Positions 14,748-24,119 of a stretch of DNA of 64,000 bases are shown here, one piece after another. The position numbers were made by a program, and so were the translations under genes. The stretch's first letter is position 1, and the number at the start of each line of letters is the position of its first letter. Source of the DNA: Spirochaetales bacterium (GTDB taxonomy: Bacteria; Spirochaetota; Leptospiria; Leptospirales; Leptonemataceae); NCBI GenBank assembly GCA_015075425.1, contig JABTUL010000001.1, forward strand, positions 1,426,001 to 1,490,000, in the 5' to 3' direction. The notes under the pieces were generated by a model. That model was given only the letters and a program-made list of their open reading frames with translations. It did not search any database and was not told where the DNA came from.

Positions 14748-17147
14748 TCAGGCAGTTTCATAAATATGGCTCTCCAACTCGCGGAGCGCGTCCCGGTAAC
14801 CATCCTTGCCGCCAAAGCTCTGGATGATCTCCACCGGCGTTCCGATGTCACTCATGGGCTTGAGCTTCAGGACTTCCATTTTCTCCAGCTCAGTGATCCC
14901 GCGGTCAGCATACTTGTCCAGCAGAGCTTCCAGCACGATACGCGCTTTATCTGTGTATTTGCCGAAATAATTGCGCTTCTTTACATTCTGTGCCCGCTCG
15001 TGCCGCGTAAGAGGAGGCTGGCCATAGGCCACATGGCAAATTAGATCGAAGGCTTCATAATCGCGACCGACTTCATCCGCAAGCGCTTCAAAAAGCACGC
15101 CTTCTTCTTCCAGCTCTTCAATGACGGCCTGCTTCTTTTCCTCTGCGGTCCACTTTTTCAAGAACTCATTCAAGGTGCGATATTGTTTCTGGATTGCCTT
15201 GCGCGTGTAATCTTTGAGCGATTCAGTGATCAGTTTGCCATCCTTGTCATAGTACTGCACCCGTTCGCCCACTACCTGGACCAGCACATCTTTCACATAA
15301 AACTTGCGTCTTCTGGAAATATTTTTTCCGTCCGGCATATCCGGCGATTCCGGCCAGGGCTCAACGACGGTTACGCCATCTGCGCTGCCTTCGATTTCGT
15401 CTTCTGTTGGCTCTCCCTGATCCACATCTGGCGGCACTGGCGGCTCGCCGGGCCCGGGCTCATAGATTTGCACCGGATCTCCATCGAAGTTCGGATCGGC
15501 GAATAGCTCGGTCGCTTTCTTGAAGTCCATGATCGTGAACGATGTTTTGCCGTAGTCTTCTTCTACGCGCGTGCCGCGCCCGATGATCTGCTTGAATTCA
15601 GTCATGGAACTGATGGTCTGATCGAGGACAATCAGCTTGCAGGTTCTCACATCCACGCCCGTGGTCAGGAGCCTGGAAGTAGTGGCTATGACCGGATACT
15701 TTTCTTCCGGCATCTGAAAGTATTCGACCTGCTCTTTGCCTTCCGGGTTGTCCCCGGTAATCTGCATGATGTATTTCTGGTTTTCGCGGTAACGCTGCGG
15801 GTTCTCATTGATCAGAGCCTGGCGCATACGACCGGCGTGCTCAATATCTTCACAGAACACGATGGTTTTATCAAAGGGGTTTGTGCCTTCCAGAAATTCA
15901 GTGATGAGTCGCGCCACAAGTTCAGTGCGTTGGTCGAGCACCAACTGCCGATCAAAATCCTTCTGGTTGTAAATACGATCTTCGATCAGATTGCCGTGCT
16001 TGTCACGCTGTCCTTTGCTGGGTCGCCAGCCTTCAAGGTCTTTGTCCATATCGATGCGCACCACGCGATAGGGCGCCAGAAAACCGTCCTGAATTCCCTG
16101 GCGCAGCGAATAGCTATAGAGCGGCTCGCCAAAATAATCGATGTTGGAAACGTATTTTGTCTCTTTAGGAGTGGCCGTCAGTCCGATTTGCGTGGCCCCG
16201 GAAAAGTATTCCAGAATTTCCCTCCAGGCGCTATCGGCCGCCGCGCTGCCCCGGTGGCATTCATCAATCACGATCAGATCAAAGAAATCAGGCGTGAATT
16301 CTTTGAACGCTTTCTGGCTTTCTTCCGGGCCCGTGAGCTGCTGATACAGCGCCAGAAAGACTTCATACGATTTGTCGATTTTACGGCTGGTGATCTTCGC
16401 CATCACCGATCCAAACGGCTTGAAATCGCCGGTTTTCGCCTGGTCCACAAGGATGTTGCGATCCGCAAGGAAGAGGATGCGTTTCTTGATTCCCGCCTTC
16501 CACAATCTGTAAATGATCTGAAATGCCGTCTGGGTTTTGCCGCAGCCTGTAGCCATCACAAGCAAGATGCGATCCTGCCCTTTAGCAATCGCCTCTACAA
16601 CGCGATTGATGGCGATGCGCTGGTAGTAGCGCGGCTCTTTATTACCATCGATATAGTAGGCCTGAGATATGATTTCTTTTTGTGGATCTGTGAACCCCTT
16701 CCAGGTGCAATAGCGCTCCCAGAGGCTATCCGGCGAAGGGAACTCATCCAGAGCCAGTTCGCGCTCAATCTTGCCCTTGTCTCTGGTGCGATCGTGCTCA
16801 ATAAATCCATCGCCGTTGGAGCTGTACACAAAGGGAATATCCAGTAAATCGCCATACTCCAGAGCCTGCTGCATCCCGGCTCCAATGGGATGCTTGTTGT
16901 CTTTCGCTTCAATGATTGCCAGCGGAATATTGGGCTTCAAGTACAGAATATAATCCGCGCGCTTGCTTTTGCCCCGGCTGGTGAGCTTGCCCCGGATCAC
17001 AATGCGGCCTTTTGTGAAGGTCACTTCCTCCCGGATTTGCAGGTCAATATCCCAGCCAGCTTTGAGCACTGCAGGCGTGATGTATTTAGTGCAAATATCC
17101 TTTTCAGACAGGGCCTTCTTTTCGTCCGATGTGAGCATCCGGGGCAT
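14748..17147 (-). CDS. hsdR: type I restriction endonuclease subunit HsdR
   Basis: The product (about 799 residues from ATG 17147) has an N-terminal PD-(D/E)xK nuclease: ADYILYL followed by [11 protein letters not shown]. The SF2 translocase follows, with Walker [12 protein letters not shown], the DECHRGS motif [10 protein letters not shown], and a late [12 protein letters not shown] motif VI. The C-terminal domain should contact the MTase core. The frame is open to 17204, but [18 protein letters not shown] is the typical beginning, so I prefer 17147. It is the first gene of the island operon. All key motifs are present, so it is probably active. Confidence 0.94.
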   Translation of the reverse strand: MPRMLTSDEKKALSEKDICTKYITPAVLKAGWDIDLQIREEVTFTKGRIVIRGKLTSRGKSKRADYILYLKPNIPLAIIEAKDNKHPIGAGMQQALEYGDLLDIPFVYSSNGDGFIEHDRTRDKGKIERELALDEFPSPDSLWERYCTWKGFTDPQKEIISQAYYIDGNKEPRYYQRIAINRVVEAIAKGQDRILLVMATGCGKTQTAFQIIYRLWKAGIKKRILFLADRNILVDQAKTGDFKPFGSVMAKITSRKIDKSYEVFLALYQQLTGPEESQKAFKEFTPDFFDLIVIDECHRGSAAADSAWREILEYFSGATQIGLTATPKETKYVSNIDYFGEPLYSYSLRQGIQDGFLAPYRVVRIDMDKDLEGWRPSKGQRDKHGNLIEDRIYNQKDFDRQLVLDQRTELVARLITEFLEGTNPFDKTIVFCEDIEHAGRMRQALINENPQRYRENQKYIMQITGDNPEGKEQVEYFQMPEEKYPVIATTSRLLTTGVDVRTCKLIVLDQTISSMTEFKQIIGRGTRVEEDYGKTSFTIMDFKKATELFADPNFDGDPVQIYEPGPGEPPVPPDVDQGEPTEDEIEGSADGVTVVEPWPESPDMPDGKNISRRRKFYVKDVLVQVVGERVQYYDKDGKLITESLKDYTRKAIQKQYRTLNEFLKKWTAEEKKQAVIEELEEEGVLFEALADEVGRDYEAFDLICHVAYGQPPLTRHERAQNVKKRNYFGKYTDKARIVLEALLDKYADRGITELEKMEVLKLKPMSDIGTPVEIIQSFGGKDGYRDALRELESHIYETA

Positions 17148-17235
17148 ATATGGCAAAATGTGATGGGTCAGGCAAGTCTGTTTTAATAGCGTAAGGCTTG
17201 ACAAAAAAACTCAAGCAGGCTTAGATCAGGGATGT

Positions 17236-17565
17236 ATGCAACCTGTCTCTGAGTGGTATACCGTCACCTTCGACGATGCAGAGGTGCGTAGAAATGTCCG
17301 CCCGCCGTCCAGAGAACCCTGGACGGATTCGTTTTCCTGGTCGGAAATCATTCGCGTCTGTTACGAGCCCGGTGAATTTCTGGCCTCGGATACGTTCTAT
17401 TTCTTTCTGCGCGGGCGGGAAGCAAGCTATGCCGTCCCCTCAGAAGCAGAGGGAGCGGTCGAGCTGTGGGGAGAAGTGATTCGCCGCGGTCTCTTTGATG
17501 CCGGAATCTCTATCAAAGTCAGCACAGGGCAACTGGGATTGACCTGCTGGCCTCCGGTAGCTTAA
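17236..17565 (+). CDS. conserved small protein of unknown function
   Basis: The 109-residue protein starts at ATG 17236, divergently from hsdR, with about 30-90 bases between them. It reads SEWYTVTFDDAEVRRNVRPP and has TDSFSWSEIIRVCYEPGEF and AVELWGEVIRRGLFDA. I recall similar short proteins in many bacteria, but know no function for them. There is no signal peptide and no membrane helix. It may mark the edge of the defence island or be an immunity-like protein; neither is shown by the sequence. Confidence 0.65.
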   Translation: MQPVSEWYTVTFDDAEVRRNVRPPSREPWTDSFSWSEIIRVCYEPGEFLASDTFYFFLRGREASYAVPSEAEGAVELWGEVIRRGLFDAGISIKVSTGQLGLTCWPPVA

Positions 17566-17583
17566 TAAGGCATCGTCTTTTTT

Positions 17584-17615
17584 CAAATGTAAAGTCTGAT
17601 TTTAAATTAGCATAG
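17584..17615 (+). repeat. second copy of the 6316-6346 palindrome, degenerate
   Basis: About 32 bases match the palindrome upstream of the DUF4143 ATPase gene, including the whole centre AAAGTCTGATTTTAAATT and the following GCATAG. Two or three bases differ and spoil the symmetry: CAAATGTAAA instead of CAAATTTAAA, and AAATTAGC instead of AAATTTGC. No ATPase gene follows here. It starts 18 bases after the stop of the small unknown gene. It may be a footprint of a lost ATPase gene or an independent repeat. Confidence 0.5.
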
Positions 17616-17639
17616 TTCTGGGGACGTCAGTGAACCGGA

Positions 17640-17787
17640 TATTTTTTGATTGACGCCGGCTCCAATCAACGGAGAAATATAGGGCCCGCGCACCTGCTAT
17701 TGCCTGAATCCAGAAGTGGCGCTCGAGCTTGTGGATGCCCTGGCAGGCCTGCGCGCCCTCATGCAGAATCCCGGGGGCTGTTGTTAA
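17640..17787 (+). pseudogene. arsR-family regulator remnant
   Basis: Just upstream of arsM, one reading frame gives LTPAPINGEI, a TAG stop, then GPRTCYCLNPEVALELVDAL and a C-terminal GGCC. GPRTCYCLNPE with a Cys-Cys tail is the familiar end of ArsR-type repressors encoded with arsenic genes. The helix-turn-helix part is missing and the reading frame has stops (near 17660 and 17680). It is a decayed 3' fragment. The frame of the rest of the 17616-17853 interval shows nothing else I can identify. Confidence 0.6.
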
Positions 17788-17853
17788 GCCGCCGGTACTT
17801 CTGATTCTACACGGAATAAATCAAAAATCAAAGGAAAAAGGGGAACAGAGAAA

Positions 17854-18717
17854 ATGCAAACAGCGGAAGAGATTAAGAAAATGGTGCGATCTACCTATGG
17901 CCAGATTGCGGAGCAATCCTATGCCACCAACGCCACAAGCTGCTGCGGAGCCGGCTCCTGCAGCACCGAATCCTTCATGCTGGCCGGCGAAGATTACGCA
18001 GCCATGCCGGGCTATGTAGCCGAGGCCGACCTGGGCCTGGGCTGTGGCATTCCCACGGCCTTTACGGCCCTGCAACCGGGCGAACGCGTGCTCGACCTGG
18101 GTTCGGGAGCCGGCAATGATGTCTTCATAGCCAGAAGAGGCGTTGGCCCCGGCGGGCAGGTGATAGGCGTGGACATGACGGCGGCCATGATTGAAAAGGC
18201 GCGGGCCAACAACCACAAACTGGGCTACCAGAATGTGGAATTTCGCCTGGGCGAAATTGACCATTTGCCCGTCGAAAGCGGCCAGGTGGACGTCATTGTC
18301 AGCAATTGTGTCCTGAACCTGGTGCCGGACAAGAAACGGGCCTTCACGGAGATGTTCCGGGTCCTTGCTCCCGGCGGACGCTTTGTGATATCAGACATCG
18401 TCCTGGAGGGACAGATTCCCTCCGGTCTGGAAAAAGCCGCGGAGATGTATGCTGGCTGTATTTCCGGAGCTGCGCAAAAGGCCGACTATCTGAACTATAT
18501 CGCTGATGCGGGCTTCCAGGATGTCTTGATTCTCAAGGAAAAGGATATTGTCCTGCCTCAGGAAATTCTGGAAACCTATTTGAATGACCAGGAACTAACC
18601 GCCTTTCGCACTTCCGGGGTGGGCATAAGGAGCGTTACCGTTTCTGCTCGCAAACCCGGCGGCGAAGCGTCAGAACAAAGCCCCGACAGCGCCTGCTGCG
18701 GCGGTGGTTGCTGCTAA
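17854..18717 (+). CDS. arsM: arsenite S-adenosylmethionine methyltransferase
   Basis: The 287-residue enzyme methylates As(III) in the cytoplasm, using SAM. Motif I is LDLGSGAGNDVF. The As-binding cysteines are present: the N-terminal CCGAGSC pair (residues 30-36), Cys152 in SNCVLN and Cys202 in AGCISGA. A C-terminal CCGGGCC tail, common in this family, adds further thiols. The N-terminus (VRSTYGQIAEQ) is typical. No other ars gene is intact nearby; the repressor remnant upstream suggests that expression is no longer controlled by ArsR from this locus. Confidence 0.95.
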   Translation: MQTAEEIKKMVRSTYGQIAEQSYATNATSCCGAGSCSTESFMLAGEDYAAMPGYVAEADLGLGCGIPTAFTALQPGERVLDLGSGAGNDVFIARRGVGPGGQVIGVDMTAAMIEKARANNHKLGYQNVEFRLGEIDHLPVESGQVDVIVSNCVLNLVPDKKRAFTEMFRVLAPGGRFVISDIVLEGQIPSGLEKAAEMYAGCISGAAQKADYLNYIADAGFQDVLILKEKDIVLPQEILETYLNDQELTAFRTSGVGIRSVTVSARKPGGEASEQSPDSACCGGGCC

Positions 18718-18773
18718 ATTTTGCGGATTCAAATCCCTGGGTTTGCCAGAAATACGTTGATACCAGGATCATT

Positions 18774-19901
18774 GTGAAACTGAGAATCTGCTATGAGCTA
18801 TTGGTGATTGCAGTCATTTTCGCGGTCATTGTAGCGTTCGCACAGCTGCCCCCGGACTCTTTTGCGACGTCACTGCGTCTGGCCCTGATAACTATAGTTA
18901 TAATAAAAATGATTTTATTCTATAGGTACTGGCTGAAGAAAGTCAAGGCTGGCGAATCGGCCCGCAACGCCGGCCTTGGTGTCCTCTCCTTGTTTATTGC
19001 AACGCTACTGCTTGAAGCTTTCTTTATGTTTCTCCCGCGCACGCATGGAATAGGTTATTCACTGGCGAACCGGCTATGGTTCAATCGCTACTGGAAACCC
19101 ATCAATTCTTTTGGCAACCGCGACGTAGAGCCCGATAAGGGAATCAAGACCAATGTTTTTTTTGTGGGAGATTCCTTCACGGCCGGGCATGGAATCAAAG
19201 ATGCAACGGACCGGTTTTCCGATATTGTCAAAGCCAATCTGGCCGGAAGGCAAGGCGCTATCCAGACCCTGAATCTGGCGCACAACAGCTTCGATACAAA
19301 ATCCGAATATGATTCCATGTTAAAATTCATGGAAGCGAGCGGCATCCAGCCGGACTTCATCGTACTGCAGTACTACGGAAATGATATTGACCCGGTAGCC
19401 AGAAAACACGGCCTGAAGGGCGATGGAGAAGGCTTCTCCCCCTATAGCGGGCATAACCCTCTTTCGCGAGGGATTGTCAATGGCTCATACCTCATAAATT
19501 TCCTGTACTGGTTGTTTCCGGGGCAGGACGTCGTCGGCTATGCGAACTATTTGGAAAAAGCGTATTCCACTGAATCCATCTTCAACGAGCATATGCAAGA
19601 AATCCTTGCATTCAAACGGTTCGCTGACGCAAAGGACATCTCTTTACTGGTTATTATTTTTCCGCTCATGACAGAAATAGAAATGAGCCAGAAATTGTAC
19701 ACACAAAAAGTCAGCCGTTTTCTGGCGAATCATGAAATAGACCACGTCGATCTTTCTTTTTTATTTCGGGACATGGAACTTTCCGAGCGCATCGTCAATG
19801 TCAACGACGCCCATCCTTCCCGAAAAGCGCATCGTCTGGTGGGAGAGGAACTTGGCAGGCTTATTTCCCTAAAATTACAAAATGACAGACCAGTCCAATA
19901 A
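18774..19901 (+). CDS. membrane-tethered SGNH/GDSL hydrolase-like protein
   Basis: About 375 residues from GTG 18774; the frame is open from TTG 18708, but that would overlap arsM, and GTG has AGGAT upstream. Three hydrophobic segments occupy the first 110 residues. The catalytic domain then shows block I GDSFTAG, an FIVLQYYGNDID segment resembling block III (GxND), and DAHPSRKAH with the catalytic Asp-His. SGNH proteins of this shape act as esterases or acyltransferases on surface glycans. It begins a set of envelope genes and probably works on a polymer made nearby. Confidence 0.75.
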   Translation: MKLRICYELLVIAVIFAVIVAFAQLPPDSFATSLRLALITIVIIKMILFYRYWLKKVKAGESARNAGLGVLSLFIATLLLEAFFMFLPRTHGIGYSLANRLWFNRYWKPINSFGNRDVEPDKGIKTNVFFVGDSFTAGHGIKDATDRFSDIVKANLAGRQGAIQTLNLAHNSFDTKSEYDSMLKFMEASGIQPDFIVLQYYGNDIDPVARKHGLKGDGEGFSPYSGHNPLSRGIVNGSYLINFLYWLFPGQDVVGYANYLEKAYSTESIFNEHMQEILAFKRFADAKDISLLVIIFPLMTEIEMSQKLYTQKVSRFLANHEIDHVDLSFLFRDMELSERIVNVNDAHPSRKAHRLVGEELGRLISLKLQNDRPVQ

Positions 19902-19944
19902 TTAAATAAGGTCCTGGCCCCGCCAAACAGCGACTTATTTGCAG

Positions 19945-21543
19945 ATGCGCGCAATTTTTGGAGAAAAGAATGGTTATGCGGGGAAGGGCAGTTTGCCATC
20001 AGGGCTTCTGTACTTCCCCGCGGTGCTGTTTATCTATTCCATGTTTGCCGGCGGAACGACCTATGGCAGAAGCCCCAACGAGCAGAGTCGGCTGGAGCTG
20101 ACCATCGCGCTGGCCCGATACGGATCGGTGGCACTGGACGACGTTTTAGAAACTTACGGTGTTCCATTTGATCGTGCCATCCGCGATGGCCAGACTTATT
20201 CAGACAAAGCGCCAGGGCTTTCGCTCCTGGGCGTGCCAATTGCATGGCTTTCCGATCCCTTTCTGCCCAGAGAAAAAGGAAGCGATCTCCCGGCGTACTG
20301 GGGCCTGCGGCACCTTCTCGTCTGGCTCCTCATAGCTTTGCCGGCAGCAGCCTTCCCCTTTCTGGCTCTGAGGTCCGTGACCGGGCCGACCGGCAACTCC
20401 CATAGCCAGGTAGCGCTTGTCTTCGCCCTGGCCACGCCGATGGTCACCTATTCAGGAGTTTTGTTCGGCCATGTGCCGGCAGGCGTTCTGGCTGCCCTGG
20501 CATGGATGCTCTTACTAAAGCCCGGCCAGCAGGATGAAGTGCCTTCCTGGCGTGCGGCGCTGCTGGCCGGTCTGCTGATTTCAGCGGCCGTCACGATCGA
20601 ATACCCGACGGCGATCGTTGGCCCGGTAATGTTTGCGACAATGGCGCTGCGCCGCTTCCCGCCCGGCGTCCTTGTGGCTTTCGCCGGGGCCGCAGGCATT
20701 GGATTGCTACCGCTTCTTGCCTACCATCAGCTGGCATTCGGGTCTCCCTTCACGACAGGGTACGCTTTTAAGAGCGATTGGTTTCATGGGACGCTTCACC
20801 GGAGTGGCCTCTTTGGCGTTACGATTCCTCGCCTTGAGCACCTCCGGGGAATTCTGGCCGGTACAAGCCGTGGCGTTTTGTTTTACAGCCCGATTCTCGC
20901 GCTCATTCCCCTGGGCTTTTTCCAGCAGGAGCGCCAAAAAAAATACAGTTCACTTCCCTATATAGCGCTGGGCGCATTGTATCTGCTTTTTGCATCGGGC
21001 TTTTCCGATTGGCAGGCCGGCTGGAGCGCGGCGGCGCGGCATCTGGTTCCTTGTATCATGATTTTTATTTTTCCTTTCGCGGCCGCGGTGGAATGTATCA
21101 TGCGCGACGGACAAAAGTATTTCTATTTACGCTGGTTGTTGCCCTGCGCGGTTGCTCTGTCCCTTACGGGTTCTTTGCTCAGCTTGAGTTTGACGCCTTT
21201 TTTTCCCGAGCATTTTTCTTCTCCACTGGGTCAACTGGTCCTCCCTTCCCTGGCCCAGGGTTTTTTTGCTCCTACGCTTATTTCCGGATCCCATCTCGCC
21301 TGGCGAGGCTATGCAATGGGACTCTTGACTCTGATCAGCTTTGCCGTGATGTCCCATGCATTGTTTTCCCAATTGCCCGCCTCAAAAATGAAAAGGTTCG
21401 GTCCCGTGGCTTTGTTCGCGATCGCGCTTGCGTATGCCGGGCTCATCTGGCATAGCGCACCACCCCTGGCAGGAGAGCAATGGCAAATGCGCCACGATGT
21501 CCTCAGGCACATCGGATATTTTGCAGAGGCGCAAACGCCATGA
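19945..21543 (+). CDS. multi-TM envelope protein
   Basis: About 532 residues with roughly ten hydrophobic segments. The N-terminal loop carries TTYGRSPNEQSRLEL and SDKAPGLSLLGVPI, a pattern seen in family 39-like glycosyltransferases and related lipid-sugar enzymes, where an acidic loop residue binds metal. I cannot assign a donor or acceptor. The last codon overlaps the start of the GT2-GH16 gene by ATGA, so the two should be made together in the membrane. ATG 19945 is the first plausible start; TTG 19939 is possible. Confidence 0.65.
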   Translation: MRAIFGEKNGYAGKGSLPSGLLYFPAVLFIYSMFAGGTTYGRSPNEQSRLELTIALARYGSVALDDVLETYGVPFDRAIRDGQTYSDKAPGLSLLGVPIAWLSDPFLPREKGSDLPAYWGLRHLLVWLLIALPAAAFPFLALRSVTGPTGNSHSQVALVFALATPMVTYSGVLFGHVPAGVLAALAWMLLLKPGQQDEVPSWRAALLAGLLISAAVTIEYPTAIVGPVMFATMALRRFPPGVLVAFAGAAGIGLLPLLAYHQLAFGSPFTTGYAFKSDWFHGTLHRSGLFGVTIPRLEHLRGILAGTSRGVLFYSPILALIPLGFFQQERQKKYSSLPYIALGALYLLFASGFSDWQAGWSAAARHLVPCIMIFIFPFAAAVECIMRDGQKYFYLRWLLPCAVALSLTGSLLSLSLTPFFPEHFSSPLGQLVLPSLAQGFFAPTLISGSHLAWRGYAMGLLTLISFAVMSHALFSQLPASKMKRFGPVALFAIALAYAGLIWHSAPPLAGEQWQMRHDVLRHIGYFAEAQTP

Positions 21544-24119
21544 GCCTGATGCTCTGGATTTGCACGATTTTGATCATCGGTCTTACCGCGTACTCTCTGG
21601 TGCACTACTTTTGCGTGCTCGTGTTTCTTCGAGGCCTTCCGGCGGCCCGCAAATTTGAGGGATCGACGCAAAATTCCGTGGCGATCCTCATCCCCGCGCG
21701 CAACGAAGGCGAGGGTGCCATGCGAGCCATCCGTTCCGCACTGGATCAAGATCACGGCGGGCCGATTGAAATCTACCTGCTTGTGAAAGATCATGCAGAT
21801 TCTTCCATGCAATTTCTTAAAAAGGCTTTCCCGGAAGCCCACCTTACTGATGCGCCGGCGTACATAGTTGAACTGTATAACAAAGACAATCGCAAAGTGT
21901 TTGTTGCTTTTACAGGCGACGACTCGAAAAGCGCAAAGCTCAACTGGATGGCGGAGCGGCTGAACAGCGATTTCCTTGCCATCCTGGACAGCGATCACCA
22001 GGCCCATTCTGCCTGGATCCGGTCTTCCTTAATCTTGATGAACGAGAAAAAGGCTCGCATTATCCAGGGATGGCGGGGGCCCCTTTCCGCGCCCGGCTTC
22101 TTTCAGCTATGGGATTCGCTCCACCAGCACATTGGCTGCGAAATGTTCAACACCGCATTTGCCAGGCTCAATCTCACGCTTTTCATTACCGGAACAACAG
22201 TCGTCATGCAAACCGGGCTTTTGCAGAAGAATAAACTGAGTGAATGCGTGACGGAAGATGTGGAATTCAGCTACCGGATCCTTTTGCAGGGAGAAAAGAT
22301 TATCTACAATCCTTATTATGGTTCCGACGAAGAAGTGTCGCCCGATATGTACAGCTTTATTGCGCGCCGGCGTCGTTGGGCCAACGGACATACCGGCGCA
22401 TTCTTTGACCACCTGCGCGGAATCTACTCGGCGCCGCTCAAATTACGGGATCGCATTCAATTTGTATTCCATGGCCTGCACTATCTGGTCGCGCTGTTTG
22501 TTTTTGCGCTGCATCTGGATATTGGACTCATCCTCATGCAAAAGATGTCACCTATTTCGCAGCTGACCGCCCTTCTTTCAAGTTTCATACTCAGCGCCAT
22601 GATCACAAAAACGCAGCGCTCTCCGGGGTTTGGCGCTCGATTTTCAGAAATTGCAATTGTTTTCGCCTGGATTTTCCCGGCAATTTTGATCCTGCTCAGT
22701 CTGGCGCTTGCGTATCTGGCCAGTGACATCACGCAGGCGGCGTTGCCCATCCCAGGCTACCTGCAGGTATTGGGGCTTATTGGCCTGTGCGCGCCGCTGG
22801 TGGTTTTGCTTGCTGGCCTGGCTGGTTTTCGACAGCTCAACCTGGGTACATTGCTCTGGGTTCTTCTAACCTACCCAATTGCGTTTTATCTTGATGTCGC
22901 AGCCGTTCTGATCGGTCTTGTTGATTACATTACGAGTAGAAAATACTGGCATGCTGTGGCACGATCACCGCAGAAGCCAGACCGGGGCAATCAAACTGGC
23001 GAAATACCGGACGTCCCGGCAGCCGGTATTAAAGCCAGTCTGGGATTTTCATCCATCATCAAAGCTTCGCGTATGACATTGTATCGCTTTTTTGCTTTTT
23101 TCCTGAAACCTTCGCGGGCTGCCGCCCTGCTGGCCTTATCCGGCCTGCTCTTCATTGGAATCATGTATACGCCATCTTTGATGATACCGGTGGCCGCAGC
23201 GCCCTGCGAAGCGCTAAAACATGATACGGACCCCTGGATCGTGCCGGCCAAAAAAATCCCGGGTTACTGCGAATCTTCCCCGGCCAGGCAAAAGGCAGGC
23301 TGGTCAAAGCGCACGGGCAGCTACCATCCGGTGCGGCAGGATGATCTGCGCCAGATTGATCCGGCGTTCTGGGAAAAACTCGACTCAACTTTTTTCTGCA
23401 ATCAAGCGGCTTTTACGCCCGACAATGTCGTCCTGCAGCGCCAGGGCGGCGTAGGATTTCAGTTGCGCAGGGAACAAAAAGGCGACAAAGCCTTCACCTC
23501 CGGCTCGATTGCGACTAAAGATAGCCCCGAAGCTCATTTTCTCTACGGTCGCTTTGAAACGGTCATGAAGCCGATCAAAGTGTCCGGCGTGGTGAGTGCG
23601 CTTTTTCTCTATCGCTTTGATCCCTGGCAGGAAATCGACATGGAGTTTGTGGGGCGCGATACTACGCGAATTTTACTGAACGTTTACTACAATCCAGGCA
23701 ACCCGGGCGATCTTTACAACTATGGATACCGGGGAACGCCAGTGCTGGTGGATCTGGGCTTTGACGCGGCGGACGATTTTCATCGCTATGCCATTGAATG
23801 GGATCCGGAAGAAATACGCTGGTTTGTGGATGACCGCTTGATTCACAGAAGAAGGGCTGGCTATCCCACGCCCATCCCGCATTTACCGATGCGTTTTTTT
23901 CTGAATACCTGGCCAACCTGCAGCGAAGAACTGGCCGGACCTTTTCTCCCCACAGGGGAGAACCTGCAGGCGGATTTTAAGTCCGTTGCGATTTACAAAT
24001 GGAAAGCTGCCCCACTGCCCTGGTTATCTTCTTTTGTCGATGGTCTGTTTTCGAGTTCGGAGCCGGGCGAGAACTGGCGCAAAAAGGCTGAGTGGATCCA
24101 ACCGGGTCCATCGCCTTAA
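21540..24119 (+). CDS. GT2 synthase fused to GH16 glycosidase
   Basis: One 859-residue chain joins two enzymes. The N-terminal half is a processive family 2 glycosyltransferase: VAILIPARNEGEG, the DSD motif in AILDSDHQAHS, the TED motif in CVTEDVEF, and RRRRWANG in the place of the QxxRW motif. Several membrane helices follow (about 300-460), then one more at about 540-560. The C-terminal domain (about 590-840) is GH16, with catalytic EIDME (Glu698, Asp700, Glu702) and WFVDDRLIHR. The GT works at the cytoplasmic face, while the GH16 part should lie outside. The design suggests synthesis and trimming or transglycosylation of a beta-glucan-type polymer. The actual sugar is unknown. Confidence 0.85.
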   Translation: MSLMLWICTILIIGLTAYSLVHYFCVLVFLRGLPAARKFEGSTQNSVAILIPARNEGEGAMRAIRSALDQDHGGPIEIYLLVKDHADSSMQFLKKAFPEAHLTDAPAYIVELYNKDNRKVFVAFTGDDSKSAKLNWMAERLNSDFLAILDSDHQAHSAWIRSSLILMNEKKARIIQGWRGPLSAPGFFQLWDSLHQHIGCEMFNTAFARLNLTLFITGTTVVMQTGLLQKNKLSECVTEDVEFSYRILLQGEKIIYNPYYGSDEEVSPDMYSFIARRRRWANGHTGAFFDHLRGIYSAPLKLRDRIQFVFHGLHYLVALFVFALHLDIGLILMQKMSPISQLTALLSSFILSAMITKTQRSPGFGARFSEIAIVFAWIFPAILILLSLALAYLASDITQAALPIPGYLQVLGLIGLCAPLVVLLAGLAGFRQLNLGTLLWVLLTYPIAFYLDVAAVLIGLVDYITSRKYWHAVARSPQKPDRGNQTGEIPDVPAAGIKASLGFSSIIKASRMTLYRFFAFFLKPSRAAALLALSGLLFIGIMYTPSLMIPVAAAPCEALKHDTDPWIVPAKKIPGYCESSPARQKAGWSKRTGSYHPVRQDDLRQIDPAFWEKLDSTFFCNQAAFTPDNVVLQRQGGVGFQLRREQKGDKAFTSGSIATKDSPEAHFLYGRFETVMKPIKVSGVVSALFLYRFDPWQEIDMEFVGRDTTRILLNVYYNPGNPGDLYNYGYRGTPVLVDLGFDAADDFHRYAIEWDPEEIRWFVDDRLIHRRRAGYPTPIPHLPMRFFLNTWPTCSEELAGPFLPTGENLQADFKSVAIYKWKAAPLPWLSSFVDGLFSSSEPGENWRKKAEWIQPGPSP

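Noticed and set aside
13812-15506. Several long plus-strand ORFs opposite hsdM and hsdR
   Set aside because: They lie antisense to genes with clear motifs and have no recognisable domains; GC-rich codon structure explains them.
15837-16847. 336-residue plus-strand ORF
   Set aside because: It is wholly antisense to hsdR, whose motifs and frame are intact; the product is without known features.
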